This document shows positions 35,388 through 49,823 of a stretch of DNA of 64,000 bases, piece by piece. The stretch lies in assembly GCA_029959085.1 (NCBI GenBank), contig JARWIR010000017.1, forward strand, positions 22,495,507-22,559,506. The letters run 5' to 3'. Positions within the stretch are counted from its first letter, which is position 1. Every line of letters starts with the position of its first letter. The translations under genes were made by a program, and so were the position numbers. Under the pieces are notes generated by a model, which was not told the origin of the DNA, searched no databases, and worked only from the letters and a program-made list of their open reading frames with translations. The DNA comes from Nemophila menziesii. Lineage: Eukaryota; Streptophyta; Magnoliopsida; Boraginales; Hydrophyllaceae.

Positions 35388-36185
35388 ATATAACTGTCCT
35401 ATTTTCTTGAAATGTCATGACCAGCAATCGTTTTCATGAAAATTAAACAACACTCTATGTGTATAAAGAAAAAATACAAAATATTTGTGTGAATTCTATA
35501 GCATGACTTTCTAGCGACAAAAAAAAAACTAATCCTATACTGCAATTGTTTATAGGAGAGACAAATTACATTTCATACAAAACTCTTTTAGCTCTTTCCT
35601 AAAAACCAATAATTGCTAACCTATACTACAATTTTCACATTATATAGGGGACCATAGTGTGAATCTGTTCAAGTTTTTTTTCATCCCTTGCAACATGGAA
35701 ATAAAAATAAATCACATACCTTGATTAAGAGAACTTCTCCTAATTTATAGTATAACTCATTTTTATCTAACTTTTTTGCCATTGATGAAACGTTAGTTTT
35801 ACAAATCCAAAAGACTCAATAAAATTTCTCAGAAGAACATCAATTTTCAACTATTCTGTGAAAAAATAAAATAAATTAAATTTAGTTAAACCATATAAAA
35901 AAATAAAACAAAAAGAATTTGAGTAAGATATAATATACCTTTACCTAACTTTATATATGTATATGTACATGGTGAAGAAACTTTACCTCTGATATACACA
36001 AAGAGAAGATGAACTTTATTTTGCAGGTATAACTTTTTCTGCGGCGTCTTTGTTATTAGGGTAAATTTTTGTTTAAAACCTAAGAATGGATAAGGCCCAT
36101 GCTGTGTAGACTAGTTACATAGTAATAAAATGGGACGTAACAATGGATAAGGGCCATTTGCCAATAACTTTACTTGGGCTTACGT
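35388..36185 (-). promoter_or_regulatory. Candidate promoter and split leader, U4
   Basis: Same layout. One box reads AAGGGCCATTTG, and the acceptor of the innermost exon piece is lost (TTTTCATG instead of TTTTCAGG on the minus strand). Confidence 0.33.
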
Positions 36186-37119
36186 TCCATATCAGGTTAA
36201 TAAATAGGAAAATTCTTTCATCCTATATTGAATGGTCCAATATAACTTTTAGTAGTTTATGAAATATACCTTATATTTAACATAAAAAACCTAATTATGG
36301 TAACTTTTTCAATTAATCTATTGACACATGTCTTGTTATTATAATTAACGATTATAATTATATATCGGACTATCAAATATTGGATGAAAGTTTTATATAT
36401 TTAAGTTAATAAAAAGGTTGAGCTACTTTCCCACAAAAAATCTATACAATAAATCTAGGTGGGTAAAAAATTTAAGTATACTATCTCCCAAAAAGACGAG
36501 ATGAGGATACAATGAGAAACGAAAATACTAAACATGAATTTTAATATTTTTTACTATACACTCTAAATTAGAGAGCATACCCTCCATACAAAACTTGTTC
36601 TTAATTTACCAAATCATTTATACGATAGTTGCAAAACCAATATTTCATGAATTGAACTTTCAAGCACTCTTTCTCATTCTTGGCAGTTAAAGCATTCTGG
36701 TGATTCAGTTCCTTATGTGAGTTTGGCTTGGTTCATATCTTCTGTATACACAAACTATTATTTTTTAAGAGAAGAACAACTTGTCTATAAGAGGAGGCTT
36801 TAATCGGCAGAAGTGATATTTTCAAAGACAATAAACAAATATTTATTTTATGGGTTAAATATGGTGTTCTTAGGTCGTTTTTATTAGTTTCTGCTTCTTT
36901 TTTCTCAATATTATTGAGTAAAAGGGAATAATAGTTGTTAAAGCTTGAAATTTTTCTAAACTAACAATAAAATTTTTATCCTTTATTAATTGATATAAAG
37001 TGTTTTTGTTAACCATTAATTGTTATATATTATTATTTAAATTAGTAGGGGTATTTTGTATTTTTGACCTTATTCACAGAATAATGATTTATGTAGTTTA
37101 AACCCACATAGATCGTTCG

Positions 37120-37328
37120 AGGGACCTATAGTGAAATTTGATATCAAAGGTCTCTACAAGTTGCAGTGGTGAGTTTATACCCAATTTCTGTTTGTGACAG
37201 AACTTTCAAGGACATATAGTACAATTTGATAACAAAGGTAAAATCAGTTTCTATGGTGGATTTATACCCACTTTCTGTCTATGAAGTACAATTTTTGGAA
37301 CCTATAGTGCAATTTGATAACAAAGAGC
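37120..37328. repeat. ~88-bp tandem repeat, U4
   Basis: Same repeat. Confidence 0.72.
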
Positions 37329-37449
37329 TTTTTGTTGCAATAAAAAAATTGTGTATACAATAACTATATTCAAAATGTTTTAACCTCATTTTAATTCTCA
37401 AATTTGACCCTTAAACAACATAAGATATGAAATAGAATTAGGAGGATCC

Positions 37450-37723
37450 CTTGCGTCTCTCAAGTACTGCTTTCATTTCTTGCGTCTCACCTCTATTTAC
37501 TTGCGTCTAGTTATTTAATTGCATTTTTACATTAGTCTTTCATACTTAGGCTTAGTACAAACCAACCAATCAACTATTAAATCATTTATTTGCTTTCATA
37601 AGTGCAATCATTCATTAATTCATAAGCATTGTAGTTAACTATATTATCCCTGCGAACGATCCTGTTTATCACTATTGTTACTTGGGACAACCGTACACTT
37701 GCGGTTGTGGTTCTCATTACTTA
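37450..37723 (+). mobile_element. LTR-retrotransposon leader remnant, U4
   Basis: Same remnant. The start of the motif is altered (ATATTATCCCTGCG), and TTACATTATTT is deleted just after it. Confidence 0.42.
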
Positions 37724-38675
37724 GAACACACAAAGGAACACCACACAACCAAGTGATTTCCAAAGGAACGATATGAGATCAATATCCACTCCACCTAACC
37801 TAATCTAGAAAGGAACCACCAGCCAGCGAATGGTTACACTCACTCCCACTCCAACTGAGACCTAATCAATTAAAATGACACCAAAACTAGGTACCAACTA
37901 GATTCAAAGAATAATTACATACTTATTCTTACCATTAATCCCAAACCATAACAACACAAGTCAACCAATGGAGAACCAAACATAGAAATACCGAAATAAA
38001 CGACAAACAACCAAAGATAGGACTGAATTGAAAAACTAGGCCACACCTAAATCAAAGGAAAATAGAGGAGGGCAGATCACCTTACCTAATCGAATATCAT
38101 ATCCACACCACCAAACTAGAGGAGGAGCAGAGGGTTTCTGAACTTGGAAAGGTTACCAAAGACGGGAGATAACCGAGGATGCTAACCACGAGATCCCAAT
38201 TGCCTAACCATGCCACATAGCCATTGAAGTATATGGCACCATTACAAAACAATCGTCAAAAAAATGTGGCAATAACCACCTCTCACTAGAGAAGACACAA
38301 AACATGGATGTGGTTAGGGGAAAGGAGAAAGTAAGACCAAAGTTTTTTGTGTAAAAAAATAATAAAAGGAGGAAAACAAAGCAAAGGTGAAGAGGGAGGG
38401 GTTCCACCTCCACCTGGATGTGAGGAGCGTCCCCTAGTAGCGACGATGAAGACAAGGTTATGGTTCGGGTTTCTTGAAATTTTGAAAATAAGGGGGAGAG
38501 TGTTTTTAAAAAAAAATTAAATATGTGATATGGTAAGGTGAATAGCCATCTCAAATTAATAATTCAAACAGTTGTAAGGATGACTATGTATTGAATGAAT
38601 CTAATTACCTAATAATATCAAACAATAAAAAGGAGTTATTAAGAATACTTAACTTTATTATAAATTATAAAATTT

Positions 38676-38982
38676 TGTAGCGGATGTCCTAAAGAGTCAT
38701 AAGTTACTATCCTCCACACTTCTTATATTAATATGTAATAAGAATAGTCATATATTGTCATATAAATAAAAGTTACTCTTTGTTGTAAGAAAATAGTTTT
38801 GGAAATACAAGAATACATTTATCACTTTATCTATTACTTTTCTCTTTCAGTTTACAACAAGTTATCAAAACAAGGTTACTCTTTTGATCTCGTGGAAAAG
38901 GTAAGTAATTCGGTAAGCTTTTTGTAATTCTTATTCTTGTGTTATGTTATCTTTGAAAATTTTATACTATTATTTTTTGTAG
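38676..38982 (+). mobile_element. Copia-like LTR and leader remnant, U4
   Basis: LTR part 38676-38859, same structure. Confidence 0.48.
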
Positions 38983-39009
38983 GATATGAAGTATATATTG
39001 TAAGTACCT

Positions 39010-39340
39010 TTACAACGAATTCTATATGTCAGAAGCATATAAGAAAGTTTAGAGGACCGAAACCTACAATAAAATTTATATGGCATAAAAATGTATCAAA
39101 TTTTATAGGCTCGAAACCTACCACGAATGTTATATGCCTGAAAAATATAACAAATTTTATGGGTTTGAAGCGTACAACAAATTTTATATACCAGAAGCGT
39201 ACAACAAATTTTATAAACTCGAAATATAGAACACAATTTATATGCCTGAAACATTAACCAAAGTTCGAAGGCTCGACGCATGTATTTATTTTTATAGCCT
39301 TGAAGCCTATATTGAATTTTAAAGACTCAAAATTTAAAAG
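39010..39340 (+). repeat. 27-bp-period minisatellite, U4
   Basis: Same array with scattered substitutions. Confidence 0.78.
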
Positions 39341-40610
39341 AATTACAAAACTCTTGAAACCTTGATTAAAAATTATAAGATTGAAGTAAATTTTGTACTA
39401 TGATGAAAAAGTCATATAGATTTCATGAATATTTAAGAATTAAATAAAAAAATATGTTCTTAATATATCGCAAGTAATCAAAAAATTTATATGGGCTAAA
39501 CCCTAAATGTCACAATAAAATATTTTATGAGGATTATGGAGAAAATCAAATATCCCTAAAAAACTTTACTAAATTATTGGTATGATTCAGTCACTATATT
39601 TATAAAACATGATGATGAAAATATGCTTTCAATTTTTACGTACTTGGAGTTCGTTGATATACACGTTAATTGATATAATTATTACAAACAAGAAATTTAT
39701 TCATATATATAATTTTGAGAAATAAAATATGAACCAGAAGTTCCTTGACAAATTTGACATATAATTAAATAAGAAAATTACACATTATCGAGGATTGTGA
39801 TGAAAAATATTGTTTTTCTTGATCTTTATCTCCATATAGGCTAACAACCTAAATCTTATACGATAAAATATTCATATAAACATAAATATGAATTTTTATA
39901 TTATCATATTATACACCGCGTAAATGCAAAAAGTGGTTTTATTCTGGAAAAAAGGCATACAATAAGGGGGGATAAGTTGAAAAACTAAACAATTTTATGA
40001 ATTACACCATTTTTTGGATAATTTGTGCTAAACTTGCATCATAAAGGTTTTGAACATACAACCTATTTTGTATATACCATTTGGCCAAACAAATTATTTG
40101 TTAGTAAATTGGACAAATAAAGTGTTAGTATAAGTTCAAATACTACTAACTTAATTGAGGGTTTCGAACGAGCAAATAAAAGAACATATATTCATCTCTT
40201 TGTATCGTATCAAAAATATACACATGAAGTAGCTATATAACGAATAAAGGTTTTACAAAATATTATACGATTATTTGTCTCGTAAGCAAGCTAATGAATT
40301 ATTGACGTAAAATCCTAATTTATGTTCCATTGACTCAACACAATTTCCTGAAGAAATTAGAATTACATTTCCAAAAACGAATGAAATCATTTTCAAATAT
40401 GAATTAAAACAAACATTGTGGTGCCACAATTTGACTGGATCAAATCACATTCTATAGCTCAAGATCATTCTATGTAGTAGATGGAATTGCATTTCCTGTA
40501 GAGTGTGTTTAATTTTTTAATCTATATGGAAATGGATATAAAAATGAACATGGTAGGGTTAAATCCGATTAAATATTTTATTCAATGGTTAAAACTATTC
40601 ATTGGAGTGA

Positions 40611-40847
40611 ATGAAATTGCATTTCCTAAATAAAATACTAAATCTTCTAATTTGTATTGGAATTAAAGTGGTGGTGATCATAGCTCCACTTGAGGTTGAG
40701 ATCATGGTAGGATTAACCTTTAGTTCATTAGAGAAATTAAAATTAATGATAAATATCTTAGGAAATATTATTAAATTAAAAGCTATAAAATATAAGGTAT
40801 ATATTGGAAGTTTTCCTATAGTACACTATCTAATCGATCTAATTTAA
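40611..40847 (+). CDS. Conserved 78-codon ORF, U4 copy
   Basis: Same frame, with N at position 11 and K at 19. Confidence 0.2.
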   Translation: MKLHFLNKILNLLICIGIKVVVIIAPLEVEIMVGLTFSSLEKLKLMINILGNIIKLKAIKYKVYIGSFPIVHYLIDLI

Positions 40848-41649
40848 AGTTTTTGGATGACAAAAATTATGTTACCTTGTGGTACAAAATTGACATAATC
40901 GGCGAATCATATTTTAAGTAAATTCTAAAGAAATTTACTAAACTTAAAGGATATTTGCCGAAACGAGTATTTTGTATAAACCAAAAGTGTCCATAAAATA
41001 TTATATTTGCATTATCTCCTGAAAGTCATGTCAAAAGTGTGTCTTAGAAAAGATTTGTGCTCACGATCCAAAGAACATTATATTATGACATGATCGACTT
41101 AGTCACATGGGACATTAATGATAGACCGAATATTAGAGATCTCACTTGGAATATACTTAAAAGAACCAAGAGATTATTTTACCAAATGACTACACATATG
41201 TTTTAGGTTATTTGGTAAAATTAAATGACTATCCCAAATCAATGATTTGGAATTTATGTTGGGTTAAATACTCCTTATATTATTCTATATCTTGAATCCT
41301 TGAGAGGTGATATCATTAAATAATGTTTTAAATAGTGTCAATTTCATAAGATAATTAACTCATATTAGGTGGAGAGACCCTACAACTTGAAGTACAACGT
41401 GATATATCGTTGAGGATAATATTATTGTTTCATCTCAATCCACGAAATAAATAATTAGAGCTTAAATTTCAAAAGACAATTTATTTTCAATTAGTTCTAA
41501 ATAATACACAAAATACACTCACAGGCATAGCGAATATTGTAAAATCTCATAAATTTATTGTACATGCTCCAATATAGATTATTGTCACAAAAAGATAATA
41601 GTTATTCTATAAATTTGTAAGTCCTTGGGAAACTCCAAGGCAGTTTGAA

Positions 41650-41832
41650 TTATGAAAAATCTATCCTTAAAGCTTGTTTCGTCCTTTTAAGAAAACATGA
41701 TTGCAATTGCTCCCCTTCCAGCACAAAATTGCACCAAATATTATCTCCCTTGCAAGTGATCGGGACGTTGTTCTTATCAAAACTAATACTTGCAATCCCT
41801 ATGGGTTTTATTGCTTTTAAACGAAGCATCAC
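41650..41832 (-). CDS. Conserved 59-codon ORF, copy at U4/U5 border
   Basis: Differs by MLR for MRR and a silent leucine codon. Confidence 0.25.
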   Translation of the reverse strand: MMLRLKAIKPIGIASISFDKNNVPITCKGDNIWCNFVLEGEQLQSCFLKRTKQALRIDFS

Positions 41833-42485
41833 AAAAAATATTTTCCTTTGTTAGGGGTAGCTCCTCTTTCGGTTCATTTAATCCATGCGTATCATACGCT
41901 CTAATTTAAAATGAAAAAGTACCATTTTGTATGTTATATTATAAATTACATAACATAAAAACTGTAAAAAAAATTTAAATTATCATTTCCACTCTTTTTA
42001 TAATTTGACACGAAATACTCCATAATAAATTATTTTATTTTTTTATTTTTACGTTTTATCATTTAAACAATGTTATCTCTTTTCCTTCGATTCATTTACT
42101 ATTCTTATATTCCTATAATTTTATTTCTTTTAACAATGTGAATCCAAAGTATACATAAAATATGTGATTAAAAGAAATTTTATTATTGATTAATTGATTT
42201 CTGCATATATGTAAGGACTATACGTACCGTTCTGATCTACAACTATCTATAATATTATGCATAAATAATATTTTTTGTATTTAATTCTCATTTTTATCCA
42301 TTCCCACCATTGATAATTTAAAATGACCAAATAACTTTACACTGAACATTAATCCCTACAAATACCAATCACAAATTAACATAATATAAAAAAACATATA
42401 ATTTTAACATATTTTGAACAGTAGTCCAAAAAAAATATTAGACATAATTAGTGAAATTATAATATAATTGAAAACTAACATAATT

Positions 42486-42804
42486 TAAAATTATTGGGGA
42501 AATCAAAAAGTGAACATCTACCTAACCTATGTTGAAATCCTACCCATGTCTTACTTACGCTCTCTCCATCGTCATGGAAAAAATTGGCAAACTCCATTTG
42601 ATCTTCCATTCTCATGTTTTGTGGATAATAGAGATCTAAGAATTTTGCTTTGATTTGGTCCCATGACGTGATTGAATCAGATTGTTGACTATCTAACCAT
42701 TCAGTCGCATCTCTGATTTAGAAAAACAAAAACATAAAGTATTATAGTTGCTTGCGAGTGACACCTTGAGTCATGTGGGTATCACAAATCTGCACCCCAA
42801 CCGA
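42486..42804 (-). pseudogene. Ty3/gypsy gag fragment, U5 copy
   Basis: Same fragment, nearly identical to the U1 copy including the Q for P change in SQQSDS. Confidence 0.78.
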
Positions 42805-43339
42805 CATCGTCCATCATCACAAAAAAGTCACGCCTCTAGGAGCTATTGAGGGGGGCATTATATTGAGAATCAAACCTTCGTGGTAAAGGGTTATCTGATG
42901 AAGATAAGTACGTGAAGCAAGGAGAGTTGATGTATCTACTAGAAGCAGAGTACAATTCGAGGTAACTATGCCGAACTTTAAACGAAGTTAAGCAAAAGTC
43001 CTATTGGGAGAAAACCCAAAATATAATAGGTTTATTGTACTTTCATTAACTTTAGTATTCTATTTTCAGTAGTTTATAGTTTAATAAGTGTATACTATGC
43101 ATACCGAGATGGGTATTGCAGTTTGTATGATGTGAAGGTAAAAATCAGCGAATTTTGAGGTAAAAAATGAAGGTTAAAGCCGAGAATGGTGAAGTACGGG
43201 GATATTAGGGCCTCCATTGGGAAAATGTACTGGTATGCCAGGAAATTTTCTTCAAATCAATATGGGAAAAAAGTTTTGTGAATTTAAATATTTTTCAAAG
43301 AGTTATTGTAAAAATAAGAAATCAGTGATTTTATTCAGC

Positions 43340-43664
43340 TAGGTCGCACCTTACAATACCTATACCGTGAATATGGTACTTTAGTGAGTTTTGACGAGAA
43401 TCTCAGGATTTCGTAGCTCATGACCTTGAATTACCTAAGCGTCTCAAGCCCCTCAAGACTTCTTGATTATTTTTTAAGCTAGGTCACGACCTTGAATTAC
43501 TTAGGCCACACCCCTAGCTATTGATCCATATAATAGATTATTTAATATGACTCAGTGTCGCGTATCACATGTGTCTACATCGTGTCTCAATTAGATAAAG
43601 GTGGTTCGACCAAAAGAAGTAGTGGAGCCAGGGTTAACCTATTCTTTTCTAGGTCAAGACCTAG
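43340..43664. repeat. AGGTC inverted-repeat cluster, U5
   Basis: Same cluster, with the mutated arm AGCTCATGACCT shared with U1. Confidence 0.6.
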
Positions 43665-43770
43665 GTTGATTCGAGTAAAAATATAATAAAAGTCTAAATC
43701 ATTAGTTTAAATGAAAGAAATAATTAACTTAGTAAAAAAACATTCAATTAACATTTCTCCCTTTCATCAA

Positions 43771-44417
43771 CTAGAAAGTCACACTTATATTAAATAATTT
43801 ACGACATAACATATATTGGATCTTCCTCAAACAATTTGAAGTCACGATTAATATATTAATTTCAACAATTTTTGTACGGAAAAACATCATGCTTATATTT
43901 ATGATTGCGAGAAAATTAAACTCTTGAAGGGTAGTTTCCAAATTTTGAAAATGCATATTTTCAAAATGGTTCAAAAGATTATTTGTGCTAACTTCATGCA
44001 TGTCATTTCAGAGTAGCTTCTTTCTAATGATTGAGTTCCAAAAATTCTTGATGCCATTATTTGTTCTTCTAGGTAAATAGTTAGCTATCTCATCCCATCT
44101 GCACAAAAACCAAATCAAAACAAAACAAAATTTGAGTCACGTGATAATTCTCCAATGCATTCAAGAAAAATATATCTATTGCCAAGATGTATTTTAAGCT
44201 CGATTATTACATTTGCTTCTTCAGTAGTAAAATCATGACGTTTAGATCTGACCTAAAGTAGTTTAACCATCACGAAGTTAATATGAAAAAAAATATTCTC
44301 GTATTTGAGTTTAGGGTTTTTTACCTGCATGTTTTAGAAGCTCCATCCAGTTGCCATGGCCATGGACAGTAATGTAGTTGATAAGTTTTTTCATCTTCAT
44401 CAGCTGACCAAAATCCA
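43771..44417 (-). pseudogene. R2R3-MYB pseudogene, U5 copy
   Basis: Same remnants, with TGA in exon 3. A single change in exon 1 turns GGAAAAA into GAAAAAA but does not repair the frame. Confidence 0.86.
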
Positions 44418-44855
44418 AAGAAACATAAAAAAGATTAATAGATTAAAAATTCTGAAGAAGATCCAATGAGAGTACACCTAAGGAGAAGTAAGGCTTTTTA
44501 TTTTAAGGGGGAGGTGGGTTTAGAGAAAATAAAAAGAAGTATACACAAAAATTTAGAAAATTTTGAGGCCAAGTGAATATCATAAGCTATTAATACAAAA
44601 AATTGAGCGTAAACTTTATATTTTTAAAAATTAGGGGGGCATGGCCTCCGGTATGATTGTGGTTCTTCCACTGAAGGTTCAGGATTTGGTGAAAAAAACT
44701 CTTAAGGAGAGAAGAATTGCAGGTTGTAAAATATGTGACTGAAGTGAGATGAGGATCGTATTATACATGCATCTCCATTCGTGTGTGTGCGTGTGGGTAC
44801 ACACCAAACAACACAGGGAGATGCATTTCGAATAGTTTCGTAGTCTAAACATTTC

Positions 44856-45504
44856 AAAAGTGTAGCCTATCACCTCATATATTGGACATAAATGAGATAA
44901 ATGTGTGTCATTAATTGTCCTTTATTGAAAAATTTTGAAAAAAAAAGATTTTTTATCATCAACTTAGTGTGAGCGTAAGAGAAATTAAACCAACTATCGT
45001 TATCTAATTTGAAATATTTAGAAAGATGAGGAATTATTTAGGATAGAATGTTAATTAATGAAACTCTATTTACTAATTTCCTAGTAATACACCAGACTCT
45101 AGACATCTCTATTCGATTGCTCGTGTGAACATGCCATACAACATGCAAAAATGCATTGTGATTAGACGTGTAGTTTTGACACGACAAAAGTGTGGCATAT
45201 CATCTTTCTCATTGATAAATTAATTATGCATAAATGAGATACATAAGTAATATCAATTATCCTTTATTAAAGAAATTGATTTTTTAAATTACCTTTGTAG
45301 TGTGAACATAAGATAAAGTAATACCAACCACGACCATAAATTCTTGAAACGTCAAAAGTAAGGCCTATAACCTCTTTCATTGATGACTTAATTGGACATT
45401 AATGAAATATAGGTATGACATTATTCATCCTTTATTCCAATATTTTGAATTTTTTTCATTATTGTATAATATATGTAGTGTGAACAAATAAAAAATTAGC
45501 ACTC
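44856..45504. repeat. Three diverged ~150-bp repeats, U5
   Basis: Same internal repeat block. Confidence 0.6.
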
Positions 45505-45834
45505 TTTCAGGATAAAATGTTGATATGTGACTCTTTATTTACTAGTTTAATAAAAAGAAAATTTAACTGCAAAGTTGGTATTTGTGACATACAATGTACA
45601 CATTTTTGAATTATGTTTTAGTTTCCACGGTGACTAAGTAGGTGTTAAAGTGAGCTTATCAAAAGCATAATTGTGATATACAATGTACACTTGCTTTTAT
45701 TCTTTTAATCCAAATTAAACACATTAATCACCAAACACAAATTTACCAATTTTAGAATAATATGTTAAACATTAAGGGTTGACCATATGTTATTAAGCAT
45801 CATATAAATAATTACAACATATTGATTGACTTAC

Positions 45835-46655
45835 CAAGTTAATTATATAACTGTCCTATTTTCTTGAAATGTCATGACCAGCAATCGTTTTCCTGAAAAT
45901 TAAACAACACTCTATGTGTATAAACAAAAAATACAAAATATTGGTGTGAATTCTATAGCATGACTTTCTAGCGACAAAAAATAAAAAAACTAATCCTATA
46001 TTTTGCAATTGTTTATAGGAGAGACAAATTACATGTCATACAAAACTCTTTTAGCTCTTTCCTAAAAACCAATAATTGCTGACCTATACTACAATTTTCA
46101 CATTATATAGGGACCATAGTGTGAATTAGTTCAAGTTTTTTTCATCCCTTGCAACATGGAAATAAAAATAAATCACATACCTTGATTAAGAGAACTTCTC
46201 CTAATTTATAGTATAACTCATTTTTATCTAACTTTTTTTCCATTGATGAAACGATAGTTTTACAAATCCAAAAGACTCAATAAAATTACTCAGAAGAACA
46301 TCAATTTTCAACTATTCTGTGAAAAAATAAAATAAATTAAATTTAGTTAAATCATATAAACAAATAAAACAAAAAGAATTTGAGTAAGATATAATATACC
46401 TTTACCTAATTTTATATATGTATATGTATATGGTGAAGAAACTTTACCTCTGATATACACAAAGAGAAGAGGAACTTTATTTTGCAGGTATAACTTTTTC
46501 TGCGGCGTCTTTGTTATTAGGGTAAATTTTTGTTTAAAACCTAAGAATGGATAAGGCCCATGCTGTGTAGACTAGTAGACTAGTTACATAGTAATAAAAT
46601 GGGACGTAACAATGGATAAGGCCCATTTGCCAATAACTTTACTTGGGCTTACGTT
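45835..46655 (-). promoter_or_regulatory. Candidate promoter and split leader, U5
   Basis: Same layout as U1, including the TAGACTAG direct repeat between the two TGGGCC boxes. The short frame begins MEKKL rather than MAKKL. Confidence 0.35.
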
Positions 46656-47590
46656 CCATATCAGGTAAATAAATAGGAAAATTCTTTCATCCTATATTCA
46701 ATGGTCCAATATAACTTTTAGTAGTTTATGGAATATACCTTATATTTAACATAAAAAAAACTAATTGTGGTAAATTTTTCAATTAATCTATTGACACATG
46801 TCTTGTTATTATAATTAACGATTATAATTAAATATCGGACTATCAAATATTGGATGAAAGTCTTATATATATAAGTTAATAAAAAGGTTGAGCTACTTTC
46901 CCACAAAAAATCTATACAATAAATCTAGGTGGGTAAAAAATATAAGTATACTATCTTCCAAAAAGACGAGATGAGGATACAATGAGAAACGAAAACACTA
47001 AACATGAATTTTAATATTTTTCACTATACACTCTAAATTAGAGAGCATACCCTCCATACAAAACTTGTTCTGAATTTACCAAATCATTTATACGATCGTT
47101 GCAAAACCAATATTTCATGAATTGAACTTTCAAGCACTCTTTCTCATTCTTGCCAGGTAAAGCATTATGGTGATTCAGTTCCTTATGTGAGTTTTGCTTG
47201 GTTCATATCTTCCGTATACAAAAACTATTATTTTTTAAGAGAAGAACAACTTGTCTATCAGAGGAGGCTTTAATCGGCGGAAGTGATATTTTCAAAGACA
47301 ATAAACAAATATTTATTTTATGGGTTAAATATGGTGTTCTTAGGTCATTTTTATTAGTTTCTGCTTCTTTTTTCTGAATATTATTGAGTAACAGGGAATA
47401 ATAGTTGTTAAAGCTTGAAATTTTTCTGAACTAACAGTAAATTTTTTATCCTTTATTAATTGATATAAAGTGTTTTTGTTAACCATTAATTGTTATATAT
47501 TATTCTTTAAATTAGTAGGGGGTATTTGGTATTTTTGACCCTATTCACAGAATAATGATTTATGTAGTTTAAACCCACATAGATCGTTCG

Positions 47591-47799
47591 AGGGACCTAT
47601 AGTGCAATTTGATATCAAAGGTCTCTACAAGTTGCAGTGGTGAGTTTATACCCAAAATCTGTTTGTGACAGAACTTTCAGGGACATATAGTACAATTTGA
47701 TAACAAAGGTAACATCAGTTTCTATGGTGGATTTATACCCACTTTCTGTCTATGAAGTACAATTTTTGGAACCTATAGTGCAATTTGATAACAAAGAGC
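47591..47799. repeat. ~88-bp tandem repeat, U5
   Basis: Same repeat. Confidence 0.72.
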
Positions 47800-47920
47800 T
47801 TTTTGTTGCAATAAAAAACTTGTGTATACAATAACTATATTCAAAATGTGTTAACCTCATTTTAATTCTCAAATTTGACCCTTAAACAACATATGATATG
47901 AAATAGAATTAGGAGAATCC

Positions 47921-48193
47921 CTTGCGTCTCTCAAGTACTGCTTTCATTTCTTGCGTCTCACCTCTATTTACTTGCGTCTAGTTATTTAATTTCATTTTTA
48001 CATTATTCTTTCATACTTAGGCTTAGTACAAACCAAACAATCAACTATTAAATCATTTATTTGCTTTCATAAGTGCAATCATTCATTAATTAATAAGCAT
48101 TGTAGTTAACCATACCGTCCCTGCAAACGATCCTGTTTATCACTATTGTTACATGGGACAACCGTACACTTGCGGTTGTGGTTCTCATTACTT
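47921..48193 (+). mobile_element. LTR-retrotransposon leader remnant, U5
   Basis: Same remnant, U1 type. Confidence 0.42.
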
Positions 48194-49159
48194 ATTACAT
48201 TATTTTAGAACACACAAAGGAACACCACACAACCAAGTGATTTCCAAAGGAACGATATGAGATCAATATCCACTCCACCTTACCCAATCTAGAAAGGAAC
48301 CACCAGCCATCGAATGGTTACACTCACTCCCACTCCAACTGAGACCCAATCAGTTAAAATGACACCAAAACTAGGTACCAACCAGATTCAAAAAATAATT
48401 ACATACTTATTCTTACCATTAATCCCAAACCATAACAACACAAGTCGACCAATGGAGAACCAAACATAGAAATACCTAAATAAACGACAAACAACCAAAG
48501 ATAGGACTGAATTGAAAAACTAGGCCACACCTAAATCAAAGGAAAATAGAAGAGGGCAGATCACCTTACCTAATCGAATATCATATCCACACCACCAAAC
48601 TAGATGAGGAGCAGAGGGTTTCTGAACTTGGAAAGGTTACCAAAGACGGGAGATAACCGAGGAGGCTAACCACGAGATCCCAATTGCCTAACCATGCCAC
48701 ATAGACATTGAAGTATATGGCACCATTACAAAACAATCGTTAAAAAAATGTGGCAATAACCACCTCTCACTAGAGAAGACACAAAACATGGATGTGGTTA
48801 GGGGAAAGGATAAAGTAAGACAAAATTTATTTTGTGTAAAGAAACAATAAAAAGAGGAAAACAAAGCAAAGGTGAAGAGGGAGGGGTTCCACCTCCACCT
48901 GGATGTGAGGAGCGTGCCCTAGTGGCGACGATGAAGACAAGGTTATGGTTCGGGTTTCTTGAAATTTTGAAAATAAGGGGGAGAGTGTTTTTAAAAAAAA
49001 TTAAATATGTGATATGGTAAGGTGAATAGCCATCTCAAATTGATAATTCAAACAGTTGTAAGGATGACTATGTATTCAATGAATCTAATTACCTAATAAT
49101 ATCAAGCAATAAAAAGGAGTTATTAAGAATACTTACCTTTATTATAAATTATAGAATTT

Positions 49160-49467
49160 TGTAGCGGATGTCCTAAAGAGTCATAAGTTACTAGCCTCCA
49201 CACTTCTTATATTAATATGTAATAAGAATAGTCATATATTGTCATATAAATAAAAGTTACTCTTTGTTGTAAGAAAATAGTTTTGGAAATACAAGAATAC
49301 ATTTATCACTTTATCTATTACTTTTCTCTTTCAGTTTACAACAAGTTATCAAAACAAGGTTACTCTTTTGATCTCGTGGAAAAGGTAAGTAATTCGGTAA
49401 GCTTTATGTAATTCTTATTCTTGTGTTATGTTATCTTTGAAAATTTTATATTATTATTTTTTGTAGG
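49160..49467 (+). mobile_element. Copia-like LTR and leader remnant, U5
   Basis: LTR part 49160-49343, same structure. Confidence 0.48.
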
Positions 49468-49494
49468 ATATGAAGTATATATTGTAAGTACCTT

Positions 49495-49823
49495 TACAAC
49501 GAATTCTATATGTCAGAAGCATATAAGAAAGTTTAGAGGACCGAAACTACAATAAAATTTATATGGCATAAAAATGTATCAAATTTTATAGGCTCGAAAC
49601 CTATCACGAATGTTATATGCCTGAAACATATAACAAATTTTATAGGTTTGAAGCGTACAACAAATTTTATATACCAGAAGCGTACAACAAATTTTATAAA
49701 CTCGAAATCTAGAACACAATTTATATGCCTGAAACATTAACCAAAGTTCGAAGGCTCGACGCATGTATTTATTTTTATAGGCTTGAAGCCTATATTGAAT
49801 TTTAAAGACTCAAAATTTAAAAG
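49495..49823 (+). repeat. 27-bp-period minisatellite, U5
   Basis: Same array, with a 1-base loss in one unit (CCGAAACTACAAT near 49542) that closes the plus-strand frame. Confidence 0.78.

Larger units (their letters stand above)
31303..41759. repeat. Tandem array unit U4 (10,457 bp)
   Basis: Fourth unit. Its left part matches U7 and U6 (CTAGCTAACC near 32060; CGA instead of TGA in the MYB remnant). Its right part lacks the 68-bp segment, like U1 and U5. It therefore looks recombinant. Confidence 0.95.

Noticed and set aside
46718..46906. 62-codon minus frame in U5, and similar lone frames at 55750-55962 and 56165-56380
   Set aside because: Each is open in one unit only, by chance substitution in AT-rich sequence or by reading through an exon-like piece.
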